From Eubacterium plexicaudatum ASF492 (lineage in GTDB: Bacteria > Bacillota > Clostridia > Lachnospirales > Lachnospiraceae): a stretch of 64,000 nt of DNA. The stretch's first letter is position 1. Each line of letters starts with the position of its first letter. Positions 1 to 9,215 of this stretch are shown in pieces. The notes below the pieces were generated by a model. That model saw only the letters and a list, made by a program, of their open reading frames with translations, was not told where the DNA came from and ran no database searches. The stretch is taken from the NCBI RefSeq assembly GCF_000364225.2, contig NZ_AQFT02000001.1:3181501-3245500 (forward strand). The letters are read 5' to 3'. A program made the position numbers and the translations under genes.

Positions 1-147
1 CCGGTTCAAAAATGTGCCGTCGTTAATCACAATAAATCCAAACGCTTTTGACTTGCGGTTGCTGCGTACCCACCCGCCAATCGTTACTTCTTTGTCCGTA
101 AACTGCTGCTGTCCGCGAAACAGTTCTCTGATATTTGTCAGTTCCAT
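1..147 (-). CDS. asnS: Asparaginyl-tRNA synthetase, N-terminal part
   Basis: The reverse strand encodes a protein starting MELTNIRELFRGQ and continuing with a VTIGGWVRSNRKSKAFGF stretch. This is the start of the anticodon-binding OB fold of bacterial asparaginyl-tRNA synthetase, which charges tRNA-Asn in the cytosol. Only about 49 codons are present; the rest lies beyond base 1. An in-frame ATG three codons upstream (to 156) is possible, but the GGAAGGGG ribosome binding site is correctly spaced only for the ATG at 147. It follows the trigger-factor-like gene on the same strand after about 58 bases. Confidence 0.85.
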   Translation of the reverse strand, partial: MELTNIRELFRGQQQFTDKEVTIGGWVRSNRKSKAFGFIVINDGTFLNR

Positions 148-205
148 TACTGCCATCCCCTTCCACTTTCTTTCTCATTTATTAAATCATTATTGTATAA
201 AATGG

Positions 206-1414
206 TTAAGACTGTTCCGCACCGTCCGGTGCAACGCCATACCGAATCTCTGCGTTTTCAATAACCAGGTCAAGCGCCCGGTTGCATACAAACACTTTTC
301 GCTCATAAGTTTCCCCGGATTTTGCGGTTACACCGTTAGCCTTGTAAAAATCTTCCGCTGATGCATATCCATTCGCTTCCATCTGCTGCTGCACATAATC
401 CTGAAACGCTTCCTCTTCCAGTTTGACGCCTTCCTCCTGCGCAATTGCTTCCAATATAAGCTCCGTCTGCAAATTTGTTTTTACTTCATTCGCAATATCC
501 GAACGGAAATCTTCTTCTGTCATTCCATTGTAATTCGTAGTCAGAAAATCCTTCAGTGTTGTTCCGTCAGTGCAGTTGCGGTTTGTAAATATGAGTATGG
601 AATCCTCAAGGCGTGCTTCCATCAGCTCGTCCGGTATCGTTACTTTGCTGTTTTCCAGCAGAATGTTGATCACTTCCTGCCTTGTATCCTTTTCCTTATT
701 TGTCTTATTTTCTTCTTTCAGATAGCTTTTTACTTTTTCCTTATATTCTTCTACCGTATCACAATCATAATTTTGCCGTACAAATTCATCATTCAGTTCA
801 AACTTCGCGTCCGGATCTTCCACCACAATTTTATTCACTTTAACCGTAAATACAACTGCCGCACCGGCCAGATCCGCACTCGGATAATTTTCCGGAAAAG
901 ACAAATCCAGGTCCACGGTCTGTCCGACTTTTACTCCGACCAGCCCTTCCTCAAATCCATCAATAAAGCTATTGGAGCCGATCGTCAGATTGTATCCTGA
1001 GGCCGTTCCGCCCTCAAAAGCAACACCGTCTTTTTTTCCTTCATAATCAATATTTACGGTATCGCCTTCTTCTACTTTTTTCTTATCGGTATCCTTATAA
1101 ACCGGCTGCGCGTTATACTGAGCCATACCAAGCGCATAATCATCGACCCGTTCTTTTGTCACTTTGTAATCATTCGGCAACGACACCTGCAACCCGGAAT
1201 ATTTCCCCAGTGTCACACACTTTTTCACATCATAGGAAACCTGATCCGCTTTCGCCGTTGCATTTTCCTCATTATCTAATGCTTCTGTCTGTTTATCATC
1301 TGTCTGCGTACCTGCCTGATTATCGTTTTGCTTCTCTTTTCCGCATGCCCCTGCCGATACGGAAAGCACGGCTGCAAGCAGCACCATCATCATCTTTTTT
1401 TCATAGCATTTCAT
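206..1414 (-). CDS. Trigger-factor-like FKBP peptidyl-prolyl isomerase lipoprotein
   Basis: A 402-residue protein with a signal peptide and lipobox ending at Cys24 (SAGAC), so a lipoprotein exposed outside the membrane. A linker rich in D, E and T follows (about 27-58). An FKBP-type domain (about 110-195: GDTVNIDYEGKKDG, then DGFEEGLVGVKVGQ) and a C-terminal helical region like the trigger factor chaperone arm complete it. It lacks the ribosome-binding N-terminus of true trigger factor, so it probably folds exported proteins at the cell surface, as PrsA does in other Firmicutes. An AAGGG sequence lies just before the ATG. It precedes asnS on the same strand; no terminator is obvious between them. 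Confidence 0.8.
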   Translation of the reverse strand: MKCYEKKMMMVLLAAVLSVSAGACGKEKQNDNQAGTQTDDKQTEALDNEENATAKADQVSYDVKKCVTLGKYSGLQVSLPNDYKVTKERVDDYALGMAQYNAQPVYKDTDKKKVEEGDTVNIDYEGKKDGVAFEGGTASGYNLTIGSNSFIDGFEEGLVGVKVGQTVDLDLSFPENYPSADLAGAAVVFTVKVNKIVVEDPDAKFELNDEFVRQNYDCDTVEEYKEKVKSYLKEENKTNKEKDTRQEVINILLENSKVTIPDELMEARLEDSILIFTNRNCTDGTTLKDFLTTNYNGMTEEDFRSDIANEVKTNLQTELILEAIAQEEGVKLEEEAFQDYVQQQMEANGYASAEDFYKANGVTAKSGETYERKVFVCNRALDLVIENAEIRYGVAPDGAEQS

Positions 1415-1483
1415 CCCTTCTTAGAATTTTTAAAACCACTTCTTTCTACAATAACACACATTTGTGAAAATTTAAAGTTTTTA

Positions 1484-1512
1484 TTGCTTTATATAAAAAA
1501 AAATGCTATAAT
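1484..1512 (+). promoter_or_regulatory. Sigma-A promoter with extended -10
   Basis: TTGCTT (1484-1489), a 17-base spacer, then TGCTATAAT with the extended -10 TG and a perfect TATAAT at 1507-1512. It lies about 40 bases before the GTG of the small membrane protein gene at 1552, whose AGGAGG binding site starts near 1538. Confidence 0.75.
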
Positions 1513-1551
1513 CTCTTACAGTTTAGAAATGAAACAGAGGAGGAAAACCAC

Positions 1552-2056
1552 GTGAACACCTGGCAGATCGTTTTACTTATCATTATTGCCGTACTGTTGG
1601 CAGTATTGGTCGCCCTTTATTTTCTGGGGAAAAGGCTCCAAAAGAAAAAAGATGAGTCGGACCGTCAAATGGAAGCTGCTTCTCAGACTATCCCCATGCT
1701 GATTATTGATAAGAAAAAATGAAACTCAAAGAAGCCGGCCTTCCCCCTATTGTATACGAACAGACACCAAAACTCCTGCGCCGCCAGAAAGTACCGGTTG
1801 TCAAAGCAAAAGTCGGACCGAGAATTCAGACCTTTTTATGTGACGCCGCTGTTTTTGACGATATTCCGCTGAAAAAGAAGTACGTGTAACAGCCAGCGGT
1901 TTATACATCACCGGAGTAAAGGGACTCCGTAAACCATTGGAAAAAGCGGAAAAGCCGAAAAAAAAGAAATTCTTCCAGCGTATGCAGGACAAAGCAAAAG
2001 CAATGCAGACACAGCAGGAAGCGCAAAAACCGTCTTCCGGCAAGAAGAAAAAATAA
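1552..2056 (+). CDS. Small conserved membrane-anchored protein, split by two one-base deletions
   Basis: Read continuously this gene encodes about 168 residues: one N-terminal membrane helix (WQIVLLIIIAVLLAVLVALY), a short charged linker, a compact domain (MLIIDKKKMKLKEAGLPPIVY, then KVPVVKAKVGPRI) and a Lys-rich tail ending in GKKKK. It resembles a hypothetical protein common in Lachnospiraceae; its function is unknown. The frame breaks twice, each time by one missing A in an A-run: near 1714-1719 (stop TGA at 1720) and near 1872-1876 (stop TAA at 1887). Restoring one A at each place gives a single open frame. A GTG start follows a clear AGGAGG. The first break also makes an ATGA overlap that could pass for two coupled genes, but the second break argues against that. 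Confidence 0.7.
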
Positions 2057-2073
2057 ATACAAAAATCATTTAC

Positions 2074-2121
2074 ATACGATATGGCAGCAAGTCCGTTCCT
2101 GGCCGCCATATCGTATTTTTT
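2074..2121 (+). terminator. Intrinsic terminator between convergent genes
   Basis: A perfect 12-bp stem (ATACGATATGGC paired with GCCATATCGTAT) followed by a T-run at 2116-2121. It lies 18 bases after the stop of the rightward gene and just before the stop of the leftward YwiB-like gene. Confidence 0.85.
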
Positions 2122-2130
2122 ACCGGCTGA

Positions 2131-2592
2131 TTATACATCCAGACTGAAACTGCTCTGCTCCTTTGACTGCACATGCAAATGAATGGTGCAGTCTGCCAGA
2201 TGTTCATAGTTAATGTCGAGTGCATATTCAATACGGGCACGAATCTCCTCTTCGGATTCTTCGATCGAAATACTGTGCGCATCAATTCCCATCATCAGAC
2301 TTCCAAACGGCGTTGTGTAACAGGTCATATTCTTTCTGTCTTTTTCGAATACCATATGTACATTCGAGCTGCCGCGCTTTGTAATTTCCAGAGAATCGCC
2401 CTGCAGCTTTAATACATTTTTTGTCACACTGTCAAAACCTTCCATCACTTCTTCGTATATAATATAATGTTTGCCGTTTTTAAAATAATATTCTCCCGGA
2501 GCTATGATCTCAACCGGTTCCGGTTCGTTTGGATCGCTGTTGTCCGCAGTAAACTGCATGCCGCTGATTTTTAAAAGAATGTCCTTCGTCAT
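2131..2592 (-). CDS. DUF1934 / YwiB-like beta-barrel protein
   Basis: A 153-residue cytosolic protein matching the DUF1934 (B. subtilis YwiB) pattern: an N-terminal strand (DILLKISGMQ), the central GEYYFKNGKHYIIYEE segment, SVTKNVLKL, then MGIDAHSISIEESEEE and a final beta strand. The family has a calycin-like barrel and no established function. Length is normal. GGAG lies just upstream of the ATG, and a TTGAAA/TATAAT promoter sits about 30 bases before it. Confidence 0.75.
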   Translation of the reverse strand: MTKDILLKISGMQFTADNSDPNEPEPVEIIAPGEYYFKNGKHYIIYEEVMEGFDSVTKNVLKLQGDSLEITKRGSSNVHMVFEKDRKNMTCYTTPFGSLMMGIDAHSISIEESEEEIRARIEYALDINYEHLADCTIHLHVQSKEQSSFSLDV

Positions 2593-2619
2593 AATATACT
2601 CCTTTTCTTTTCTGCAATT

Positions 2620-2647
2620 ATTATAGCAGAATGGCTTTTTATTTCAA
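2620..2647 (-). promoter_or_regulatory. Promoter of the DUF1934 gene
   Basis: On the reverse strand TTGAAA (2642-2647), a 16-base spacer and TATAAT (2620-2625), immediately upstream of the GGAG and ATG of the gene ending at 2592. Confidence 0.65.
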
Positions 2648-2673
2648 GCCCCGAACGCTTCGGATACGTCTCT

Positions 2674-2710
2674 TTTTAAAAAATGCCCATGCTTTTTACA
2701 TGGGCAAAAA
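2674..2710 (-). terminator. Terminator of the ger operon
   Basis: On the reverse strand GCCCATG, a short A-rich loop, CATGGGC, then ATTTTTT. It follows the gerC stop (2727) and lies before the promoter of the next gene. Confidence 0.8.
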
Positions 2711-2726
2711 CAGACGGTCACTGATT

Positions 2727-3806
2727 TCAGGAAAGAACCCGCACATGCACCCGCACCTCGTATACCAGATTTTTTCGATATTCGTCCGCCCGTTTTCCAT
2801 ACATCTGGTAAACCTCCGGCGCATACAGCGCAAGCCGGCGGCTGCTGTCTGTCAGATCCGCATCATTTTTTTCAATGCATGTGCGGCAGATTTCTTCAAT
2901 TTTATTTTCCAGCGTTCTTTCGATCCGGTCTGCAGACGCTTTTCCGGTAATCCGTCGTGCCTCTGCAGACACCGTAATCCGTTCGGTTACAGTATTTTTA
3001 TTCGTTGTTTTATCCTGATTTAGCAAAAAAACACGTTTGCACGTTATCCCGTGCAGTTTTACCTGTTCTTCTTTGTCTAAAAACAAATCCATCTGTTTCA
3101 TCTGCCCGGCCAACAGATAATAAATCTGTGCTTCTTTTACATCCGTTCTGCCCTTAGACTCAAACTTCTGCAAAATTTCATAAGAATTTATGACCGGCAT
3201 ATCCCGTTTTACCTCCAAAACCGGAATCAGCAGCGTACGGCTAGCGTTCGCCTGTTCGTTTAACAGTGCACCCAATGTGACAAACGCCTGCTCATTGACT
3301 TCCTGTTCGTTTTCTGTCATCTGTTCCAGATAGCTGCCCAGCGGCACTTCCAGCGAATCATTCAGCTTCGCCATCTCTTCCATACTGCTGTCCGAAAGAT
3401 AGACAAGCGTATTTCTGGCATACGTATTTTCACTGCGCACGGTGTCCAGAAATGTCCGAAACGCACTGCTTTCCAAAAATCCTCTGTGAAATATAATTGC
3501 TTTTGTATGTGTCATATCCAGCTGACAGCGATTGTTTTTTTCAAAAGACTGATGCGTCTCATAATACGTGCTTCCGGATGCGTTCGCTGCCGTCATATTT
3601 CCTCCGTCTGCCCGTTCATTCGCCACTTCCGACAGCTGCTGGGCCAGATAACAGATTTTATGCTGTCCCTCCTGCCAGTCGATCAGCACAGCCAGTGGAA
3701 ACGCCTTATTTTCCAGCTCGGTCCCTCCGCAGCCGTTTAAAAACAATACAAGCACAGACAGGCAAATCATCCCGGCTGCTTTTACACTCTGTTTATTCCG
3801 CATCAT
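2727..3806 (-). CDS. gerC: GerC-type spore germination lipoprotein
   Basis: A 359-residue Ger(x)C-family lipoprotein, the C subunit of a GerA-type germinant receptor in the spore inner membrane. The signal peptide ends in a lipobox LNGC with Cys26. The family organisation is visible: an N-terminal mixed domain with HTKAIIFHRGFLES and a C-terminal segment with the LENKIEEICRTCIEK helix. It is the last gene of gerA-gerB-gerC and overlaps the end of gerB by 14 bases, so it is probably translationally coupled. A terminator follows. Which germinant is sensed cannot be told from sequence. Confidence 0.85.
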   Translation of the reverse strand: MMRNKQSVKAAGMICLSVLVLFLNGCGGTELENKAFPLAVLIDWQEGQHKICYLAQQLSEVANERADGGNMTAANASGSTYYETHQSFEKNNRCQLDMTHTKAIIFHRGFLESSAFRTFLDTVRSENTYARNTLVYLSDSSMEEMAKLNDSLEVPLGSYLEQMTENEQEVNEQAFVTLGALLNEQANASRTLLIPVLEVKRDMPVINSYEILQKFESKGRTDVKEAQIYYLLAGQMKQMDLFLDKEEQVKLHGITCKRVFLLNQDKTTNKNTVTERITVSAEARRITGKASADRIERTLENKIEEICRTCIEKNDADLTDSSRRLALYAPEVYQMYGKRADEYRKNLVYEVRVHVRVLS

Positions 3807-4935
3807 ACAGCTCCTTTTCCTTTTTACACAAAAACAGTGAAATAACCGGAATCAAAACAACAAACGGCACCCCGACCAGATAAAATACCTTTGCAGCCGC
3901 CATCTGCAGCTGCGGCATCCGATAAAAGCCATAAGCAATCGCATAGACAAGCACGGTAATTACTGCATACCAGATATTTTTTCCCTTTCGGTCCGCCTTG
4001 CTGCCGCAACTGCCATCCCACTTCGTAAGCGCCCGGCGGGCGATTACCATACCGTAATACAACGCCGTACCAATCAGTGCATACAACGTAAGAAACCATC
4101 CGCCAACCATAACCGCATCCAGTCTTTTTATAAATTCACCTGGTATCTTTACCATTCCCATTAATGTAATAATCGGATACTGCTCTTTTTCCAGCGCCCC
4201 GCTTCCAAAAATTCCAAGTAGGATTAAATAAATAATAACCAGTGCGACACCGTTATACAAGACGGCGCCCATGGCTGCGCGTCCGGCCTTTTTTTTATCC
4301 TGCACATGCGGGACTAAAAACAGCAAAAACGTTAACGGCAGAAAGGCCGCAAAGCATTGCCATGTACCGCTCCAAAACCAGCTCCAGCTGATCGGATCCG
4401 CATCGCCAAGCAGCGGAAACCACTGCATGACCTGCACCTGCCTGACGCATAACAGCAGCATAACAACAAGTGGAAGCACAAGTACCCAAAACAACAGCTC
4501 ATAAACCCTCGCCCTTGCTTCCATACCGGCAGACGCTCCGTAAACTGCCAGCAGCAATATCACAAGCAGCGCCGTCGGAAACTCCCGTGCGTCCAGCAGG
4601 CTGTCACATACAAGTCCGGACAACACCTTTGCCGCCCATGCACAGACTGCAAGGCTGAGTACGGCATAGCACAGATAAAGCAGCCTTGCCGTCAGATTTC
4701 CCCATCCTGTTTTTAAATATTCCATATAATCCGATGCCGTCCGGTTACTGCATGTATGAAGCAGCCATAAATACGCATATGCAAATGTCATACCAGCCAG
4801 AATGCTCCATATTCCGATTCCATTTCCGGACTTTGCCAGCTGCGACGGCAGCAGCAGCGAACCGGCTCCAAACAGATCAAATATAAGCAATCTTTTTATC
4901 TGCCGTGATGATATTTTATCATTACTGGAAAACAC
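3793..4935 (-). CDS. gerB: GerB-type germination permease (amino acid/polyamine fold)
   Basis: A 380-residue integral membrane protein of the GerAB family with about ten hydrophobic segments. It starts SSNDKISSRQIKRLLIFDLFGAGSLLLPSQL, the family's N-terminal signature leading into TM1, and runs to a short charged tail. It is the transporter-like subunit thought to bind small germinants such as amino acids. The ATG is two bases after the gerA stop; gerC overlaps its 3' end. No frameshift; length is normal. Confidence 0.85.
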   Translation of the reverse strand: MFSSNDKISSRQIKRLLIFDLFGAGSLLLPSQLAKSGNGIGIWSILAGMTFAYAYLWLLHTCSNRTASDYMEYLKTGWGNLTARLLYLCYAVLSLAVCAWAAKVLSGLVCDSLLDAREFPTALLVILLLAVYGASAGMEARARVYELLFWVLVLPLVVMLLLCVRQVQVMQWFPLLGDADPISWSWFWSGTWQCFAAFLPLTFLLFLVPHVQDKKKAGRAAMGAVLYNGVALVIIYLILLGIFGSGALEKEQYPIITLMGMVKIPGEFIKRLDAVMVGGWFLTLYALIGTALYYGMVIARRALTKWDGSCGSKADRKGKNIWYAVITVLVYAIAYGFYRMPQLQMAAAKVFYLVGVPFVVLIPVISLFLCKKEKELYDAE

Positions 4936-4937
4936 GC

Positions 4938-6533
4938 CTATCGTTCCTTCCCTTTGTTCTTTTTCCTGCCAAACGTCAGCCTGAGCCGTTCCATCCGTCT
5001 TGTATAAATCGGACGCTTCCGCATCAGAAACAACGGATACCGAATCATGCCGTCCCGTTCATCTTCATAGTCGTTCAGCTCCGCACCTACATACGGCATC
5101 AAATACGGAATGCCAAAGCTACGCAGTTTTGCCAGATGAATCAGAATGCTTAATGCGGACGCTAAAAATCCAAACAGACCAAGCCACGCAGACAGCGCAA
5201 TCATGTAAAATTTTAAAATTCGAAAAGACGTCGCCAGCTCCTCGTTTGGAATTGCAAACGAACTGAGTGCCGTAAACGCAACGACAATAACGACAATCGG
5301 ACTAACCAGATTCGCTTCCACTGCTGCCTGCCCGATAATCAGCCCGCCTACAATGCCGATCGTATTCCCCATTGCTCCCGGCAGACGTACGCCCGCTTCC
5401 CGCAGCAGTTCAAAAGACAGTTCCATTAACAGCACTTCTACAACTGCCGGAAACGGGACGCCCTGTCTGGCTGCCGCAAAAGACAGCAGCAGCGAAGTCG
5501 GCAGTATCTGTGTATGAAAATTCGTCACTGCCAGATAAAAAGCAGGGAGTGCAAGCGCCATGACGGTCGAAGCATACCGGATCAGCCGTTCCAGTGACGC
5601 AATCTCAAACCGGTTATAATAGTCGTCACTCGTCTTTAACATCGAATTAAAATCGGTCGGAAGAATCAGCGCTACCGGTGAATTATCACACAGCAGAACG
5701 ACTCTGCCTTCCATCACTGCAATAGCCGCCCGATCCGGCCGCTGGGTCGTCTGAAACTGCGGAAACGGCGAATACCATTCGTCCTCCGCCAGCTGCTCAA
5801 TCGTTCCACTGTCAAAGACGCTGTCAATCGTATACGAATCCAGCCGCCGCTCGATCTCCTGCAAAAGAGACGGATATACAAGTCCTTCCATATATACGAG
5901 ATCGATATTTGTATGTGAATAAAGTCCTGTTTTAACTTCTTTTACACGTACTTTTGTTGATCGAATTCTTTTTCTAATTAAAGCAGTATTTACTTTTATG
6001 GAATCCGCAAATCCTTCCTGGGAGCCACGTATCACTTTTTCCGAATCCGGCTTTGTCACACCCATATTCGGATAACCTTTATCCGGAATTTTCAGAGCTG
6101 ACGCAAATCCGTCAATAAATAAAAGCACATCTCCTGTCAGCATTCCGAACTGTACCGCGTCTTCCATATTGGCAAAAGGCGTCACATCGCAAAGCCCCTG
6201 CCCGTTTTCAGCCAAAGATTCGTAAATCTGCTCTGCCGACAAATACGACAAATCATTCAGCAGGCGCCCGACAAGTGAATGCTCAAACGCCAGTGAACCT
6301 GCCGTGATCTCCACATAAGCTGCCAGACAGCGTACACGGTCTTTTCCCAGTATCATTTCACGCATTTTAATATCTGCGCTGTTTCCAAACATATGCTGCA
6401 AAATTTCTTTATTTTCACTGACCCGGACAGATACCGGGTGTATCTTCTCCTTCGTTGTAAGCTTATCCTGTTTATTCACTTTTGCCTGATGTATCTGCTT
6501 TGCACCAGGCGCCTGTCTTTCCTGTTTATTCAT
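4938..6533 (-). CDS. gerA: GerA-type spore germination receptor subunit
   Basis: Encodes about 532 residues of the GerA family. A soluble N-terminal domain (ISENKEILQHMFGNSADI, then YVEITAGSLAF and the YTNIDLVYMEGLV/ESLIDEIERRL-like core) is followed by four or five membrane helices starting near FYLAVTNFHTQILPTSLL, with the LLREAGVRLPGAMGNTIGIVGG motif. The frame stays open upstream to 6674, but I place the start at MNKQERQ. The upstream codons lie inside the terminator of the previous gene and upstream of a forespore-type promoter, and AGAAGGA lies about 10 bases before this ATG. It is first in the gerABC operon. Confidence 0.85.
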   Translation of the reverse strand: MNKQERQAPGAKQIHQAKVNKQDKLTTKEKIHPVSVRVSENKEILQHMFGNSADIKMREMILGKDRVRCLAAYVEITAGSLAFEHSLVGRLLNDLSYLSAEQIYESLAENGQGLCDVTPFANMEDAVQFGMLTGDVLLFIDGFASALKIPDKGYPNMGVTKPDSEKVIRGSQEGFADSIKVNTALIRKRIRSTKVRVKEVKTGLYSHTNIDLVYMEGLVYPSLLQEIERRLDSYTIDSVFDSGTIEQLAEDEWYSPFPQFQTTQRPDRAAIAVMEGRVVLLCDNSPVALILPTDFNSMLKTSDDYYNRFEIASLERLIRYASTVMALALPAFYLAVTNFHTQILPTSLLLSFAAARQGVPFPAVVEVLLMELSFELLREAGVRLPGAMGNTIGIVGGLIIGQAAVEANLVSPIVVIVVAFTALSSFAIPNEELATSFRILKFYMIALSAWLGLFGFLASALSILIHLAKLRSFGIPYLMPYVGAELNDYEDERDGMIRYPLFLMRKRPIYTRRMERLRLTFGRKKNKGKER

Positions 6534-6590
6534 ACGCTGCAAATCCTTCTGTCTGTGATTCTCTGACAATACCATTTCTTTATACCGTAA

Positions 6591-6619
6591 TAGTATCCTC
6601 TTTTTGCGTGCAATTATAC
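6591..6619 (-). promoter_or_regulatory. Candidate forespore sigma-G/sigma-F promoter of gerABC
   Basis: On the reverse strand GTATA (6615-6619), 17 bases, then GATACTA (6591-6597). This is close to the sigma-G pattern (GYATA ... CATACTA) that drives germination receptor operons in other spore formers. It lies between the upstream terminator and the proposed gerA start. The match is by eye; sigma-F could read it too. Confidence 0.55.
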
Positions 6620-6625
6620 GTGCAA

Positions 6626-6671
6626 TAAAAAAGAAACACGGATTGCGCAGACCAATCTGTGTTTCTTTTTT
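6626..6671 (-). terminator. Terminator after the metallophosphatase gene
   Basis: A long hairpin on the reverse strand: an AAAAAAGAAACAC.GATTG arm pairs with CAATC.GTGTTTCTTTTTT across a seven-base loop, with a T-tract. It starts just after the stop of the phosphatase gene and separates it from gerABC. Confidence 0.85.
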
Positions 6672-6676
6672 CATAT

Positions 6677-7276
6677 TTACTTATCCGGTATCTCTATCAC
6701 ATATTTTTCAAATGCATTGATCACCCGCGTTTTGCCGCGTTCGTCTTCCCGTACATGGCCCCGTCCGTAATTCATATGCACATGTCCATGTATAAAGTAA
6801 CCCGGTTCGTACTTATCCATCAGCTGGTTAAAAATGTGAAATCCATGGTGCGGCAGATCTTCACCGTCATGCAGTCCTTTTGCGGGTGCATGGGTTAACA
6901 GCACGTCAAACCCTTTGCTCCGCCAGATCGGAAAACGCATTTTTTTCACCCTTTTACACATTTCCTCTTCGGTAAACTGCCAGTCGTCATCTTTGTAACG
7001 CATGGAGCCTCCCAGCCCCAAAATCCGCAGTCCTTTATAATCATATATCGTATCGTCTATACAGATGCAGCCTTCCGGTCCCCGGACATTATATTTCGCA
7101 TCGTGATTTCCATGTACATACAGTACCGGAACGGATGACATCGTGGCCAGAAAGGACAGATATTCCGCATTCAGATCTCCGCAGGAAAGGATCAGGTCAA
7201 TCCCTTCCAGCTCCTCTTTTCGGAAAAAGTCCCATAACGCTTTACATTCTACATCTGCTACCAGTAGTATCTTCAT
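6677..7276 (-). CDS. Calcineurin-like metallophosphoesterase
   Basis: A 199-residue single-domain phosphoesterase. The metal-binding blocks are in order: LLVADVE (a degenerate DxH, with D8 present and the His replaced), LSCGDLN (GD), LYVHGNHD (GNHD), LLTHAPAKG and HGHVHMNYGRG (GHxH). These are two-metal phosphodiesterases or phosphatases of the YfcE/MPP_superfamily type; the substrate is unknown. Its start overlaps the end of the BMP-domain gene by four bases (ATGA), so the two are probably co-translated. Confidence 0.75.
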   Translation of the reverse strand: MKILLVADVECKALWDFFRKEELEGIDLILSCGDLNAEYLSFLATMSSVPVLYVHGNHDAKYNVRGPEGCICIDDTIYDYKGLRILGLGGSMRYKDDDWQFTEEEMCKRVKKMRFPIWRSKGFDVLLTHAPAKGLHDGEDLPHHGFHIFNQLMDKYEPGYFIHGHVHMNYGRGHVREDERGKTRVINAFEKYVIEIPDK

Positions 7277-9188
7277 CGGAGTCCACCCTGCAGCCGGACG
7301 AATTCTCTGACTTCTTCCTTGAGTTCATCAAGCTGCGGAATTGCTCCTATGATATTGCTTACCAGATAATTCATTTTAAAAATTTCTTCCGGCTCCAGTC
7401 GTTTTCGGGCCTCATTGGTCACTGTCCCGTCCTGTTTTGTCCAGGTAAACTGGAACGGGCTGAACTCTCTGCGCCGAATCTGTTCCGTCAGCAGATCAAT
7501 TAAGATCTTTGTACCGTCCGGCAGCTTCTGCGAGCATACGATTTCCAATACACCGGAGGAAATTCCCCACCAGTAATTCAATGCACGGTTTTTATTTTTC
7601 TCCACTTCTTCTTTCCATGTATGTTCAAGAATACCACGGATAATCAGTTCATACACTTTTCCCCAATGACAGATCGAAGTTGCAATGTTTTCAATCTGCC
7701 CGTTTTCAAGCTGCCGATACAGGCCGTATTTTCTCGTCGGATACTTTGGATTAATCATATCTTTATCAAAAATAAGATGCACATCTTCCGGCCAGTCCTG
7801 CTGCTGTTGTTGTTTCAGTGAACTCCAGCGCAGATGCACGTTTACGCGCGGATTCACCATCTGGGCACCAAGTGCAAATGCATTGACGTTTGCAATCGTA
7901 CTGTAAATCGGATAATCAGCCATATACCCGATATCATTCGTCTCCGATAACGCCCCGGCAATTACCCCTAATAAAAACTTACTCTCATACATACGGCAGT
8001 AATACGTACGGATTGCCTGTGATTTGGAATTGGTCGAACAGTTCAGTATTTTGATTTCCGGATGTTTTACCGCCGCTTTGATGCTTGCACTTGCAAGCTG
8101 CGCCGGCACGGTGAAAATAATCCGGTTGCCATCTTCGATCGCCGCCTCAATAATGTCTTCGGAATTGTTCGTAAACTCCGCATGTTCATAAATCGAAGTG
8201 CGAATGCGCGAACCAAATACCTGTTCCAGATGAATTCTGCCCATTTCATGTGCATAATTCCATGCGGAATTCACAACAGACTTTTCAAAAATAAAGGCTA
8301 TTTTCAGTGGTTTTGCCGTATCATTTAAAATCCGATTTAATATCAGACGACCGGCCGGCTGTTTTTCTTTCTGATGCGGTTCCAGAACGATTTTCATCGA
8401 ATCATTCTGGCCAAGCGTTACAAATTCATCCCACATTTTTGTCAGATTTCTTTTAATCTCATCTTCACTGCCCGACTGCAGCTGCCATGCCGGAAAGATC
8501 TCAATATAAGCCAAAAACGCATCTCCTGACGTAATCGGAATCTTGTCGCCTCCCTTTGCCTTATAGATCCGGCGAAACGTCAGAAATTCGCTGCGCAGAG
8601 CCGACCTGCTTTCTTCAGTCCAACTCTCCCCGGCTGATAGCCATAGATATGATACAATTTTGCATAAGAACCTTCTTTCGAAAACCAGATGTCATAAATT
8701 TTTGCGTCATCATAAAAATCCATAAATTCATAATAGATTTTATTTTCTATATCATCTGTCTTTTTCGGTATGATTCTTGTAACTTTAGCACTTATTTTCG
8801 CTGCGTCCAGACTCTTTAGCACACTGACACGCTTGTTGCCTTCCATCACATAAAAGCGGTGCATGTATTCGTATGCCACAATCGGATCCCGAATTCCTTC
8901 CGCTAACTGTGAATCGTACAGATCCGACCATTTGTATGCAAACTCCGTCTCCACTTCCAGTAACGGCATAAAATTGTTCGCAAATGAATTCTGTCTGCCG
9001 GCCGTCTTTGTACCTGCAACAAGATAGAGCGGAATTTCAATTATTCCGATATATTTTTCCCCTGCGGTATGCTCATACGGAAGAAAATCATCCAGTGCGC
9101 TCAGATATGGATATTCGCCTTTATTCATTGCCGAACGGTATGCTTTCTGTGCGAGTTTGTTGGCTGCCTGATATGCTTCTACTGACAT
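7273..9188 (-). CDS. Cytosolic ParB-like/BMP (PnrA-like) ligand-binding fusion protein, frameshifted
   Basis: Two overlapping reading frames join into one protein of about 638 residues. The first 200 residues hold a ParB/Srx-like segment (YEYMHRFYVMEGNKRVSVLKSL). The rest is a BMP/PnrA-type periplasmic-binding fold (PLKIAFIFEKSVVNSAWNYAH, IIEAAIEDGNRIIFTVPAQL, LGVIAGALSETNDIGYMADY). No signal peptide is present, so it probably senses a nucleoside-like ligand in the cytosol instead of serving a transporter. The frame is broken near 8620 by one missing G in CCGGGGAG; restoring it links the pieces through SALRSEFLTFRRIYKAKGGD. The start at 9188 has AGGAG eight bases upstream. The metallophosphatase follows with an ATGA overlap. 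Confidence 0.7.
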
Positions 9189-9215
9189 AGGCGGCACTCC
9201 TTTCTTTTTCTGTCT

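Noticed and set aside
14..361. Rightward open frame across the asnS start and lipoprotein 3' end
   Set aside because: Lies antisense to two well supported genes and has no family features.
1719..1889. The ATGA overlap in the small membrane protein gene as programmed frameshifting or two coupled genes
   Set aside because: A second identical-type loss follows 150 bases later and the same fault occurs in many other genes, so sequencing error is simpler.
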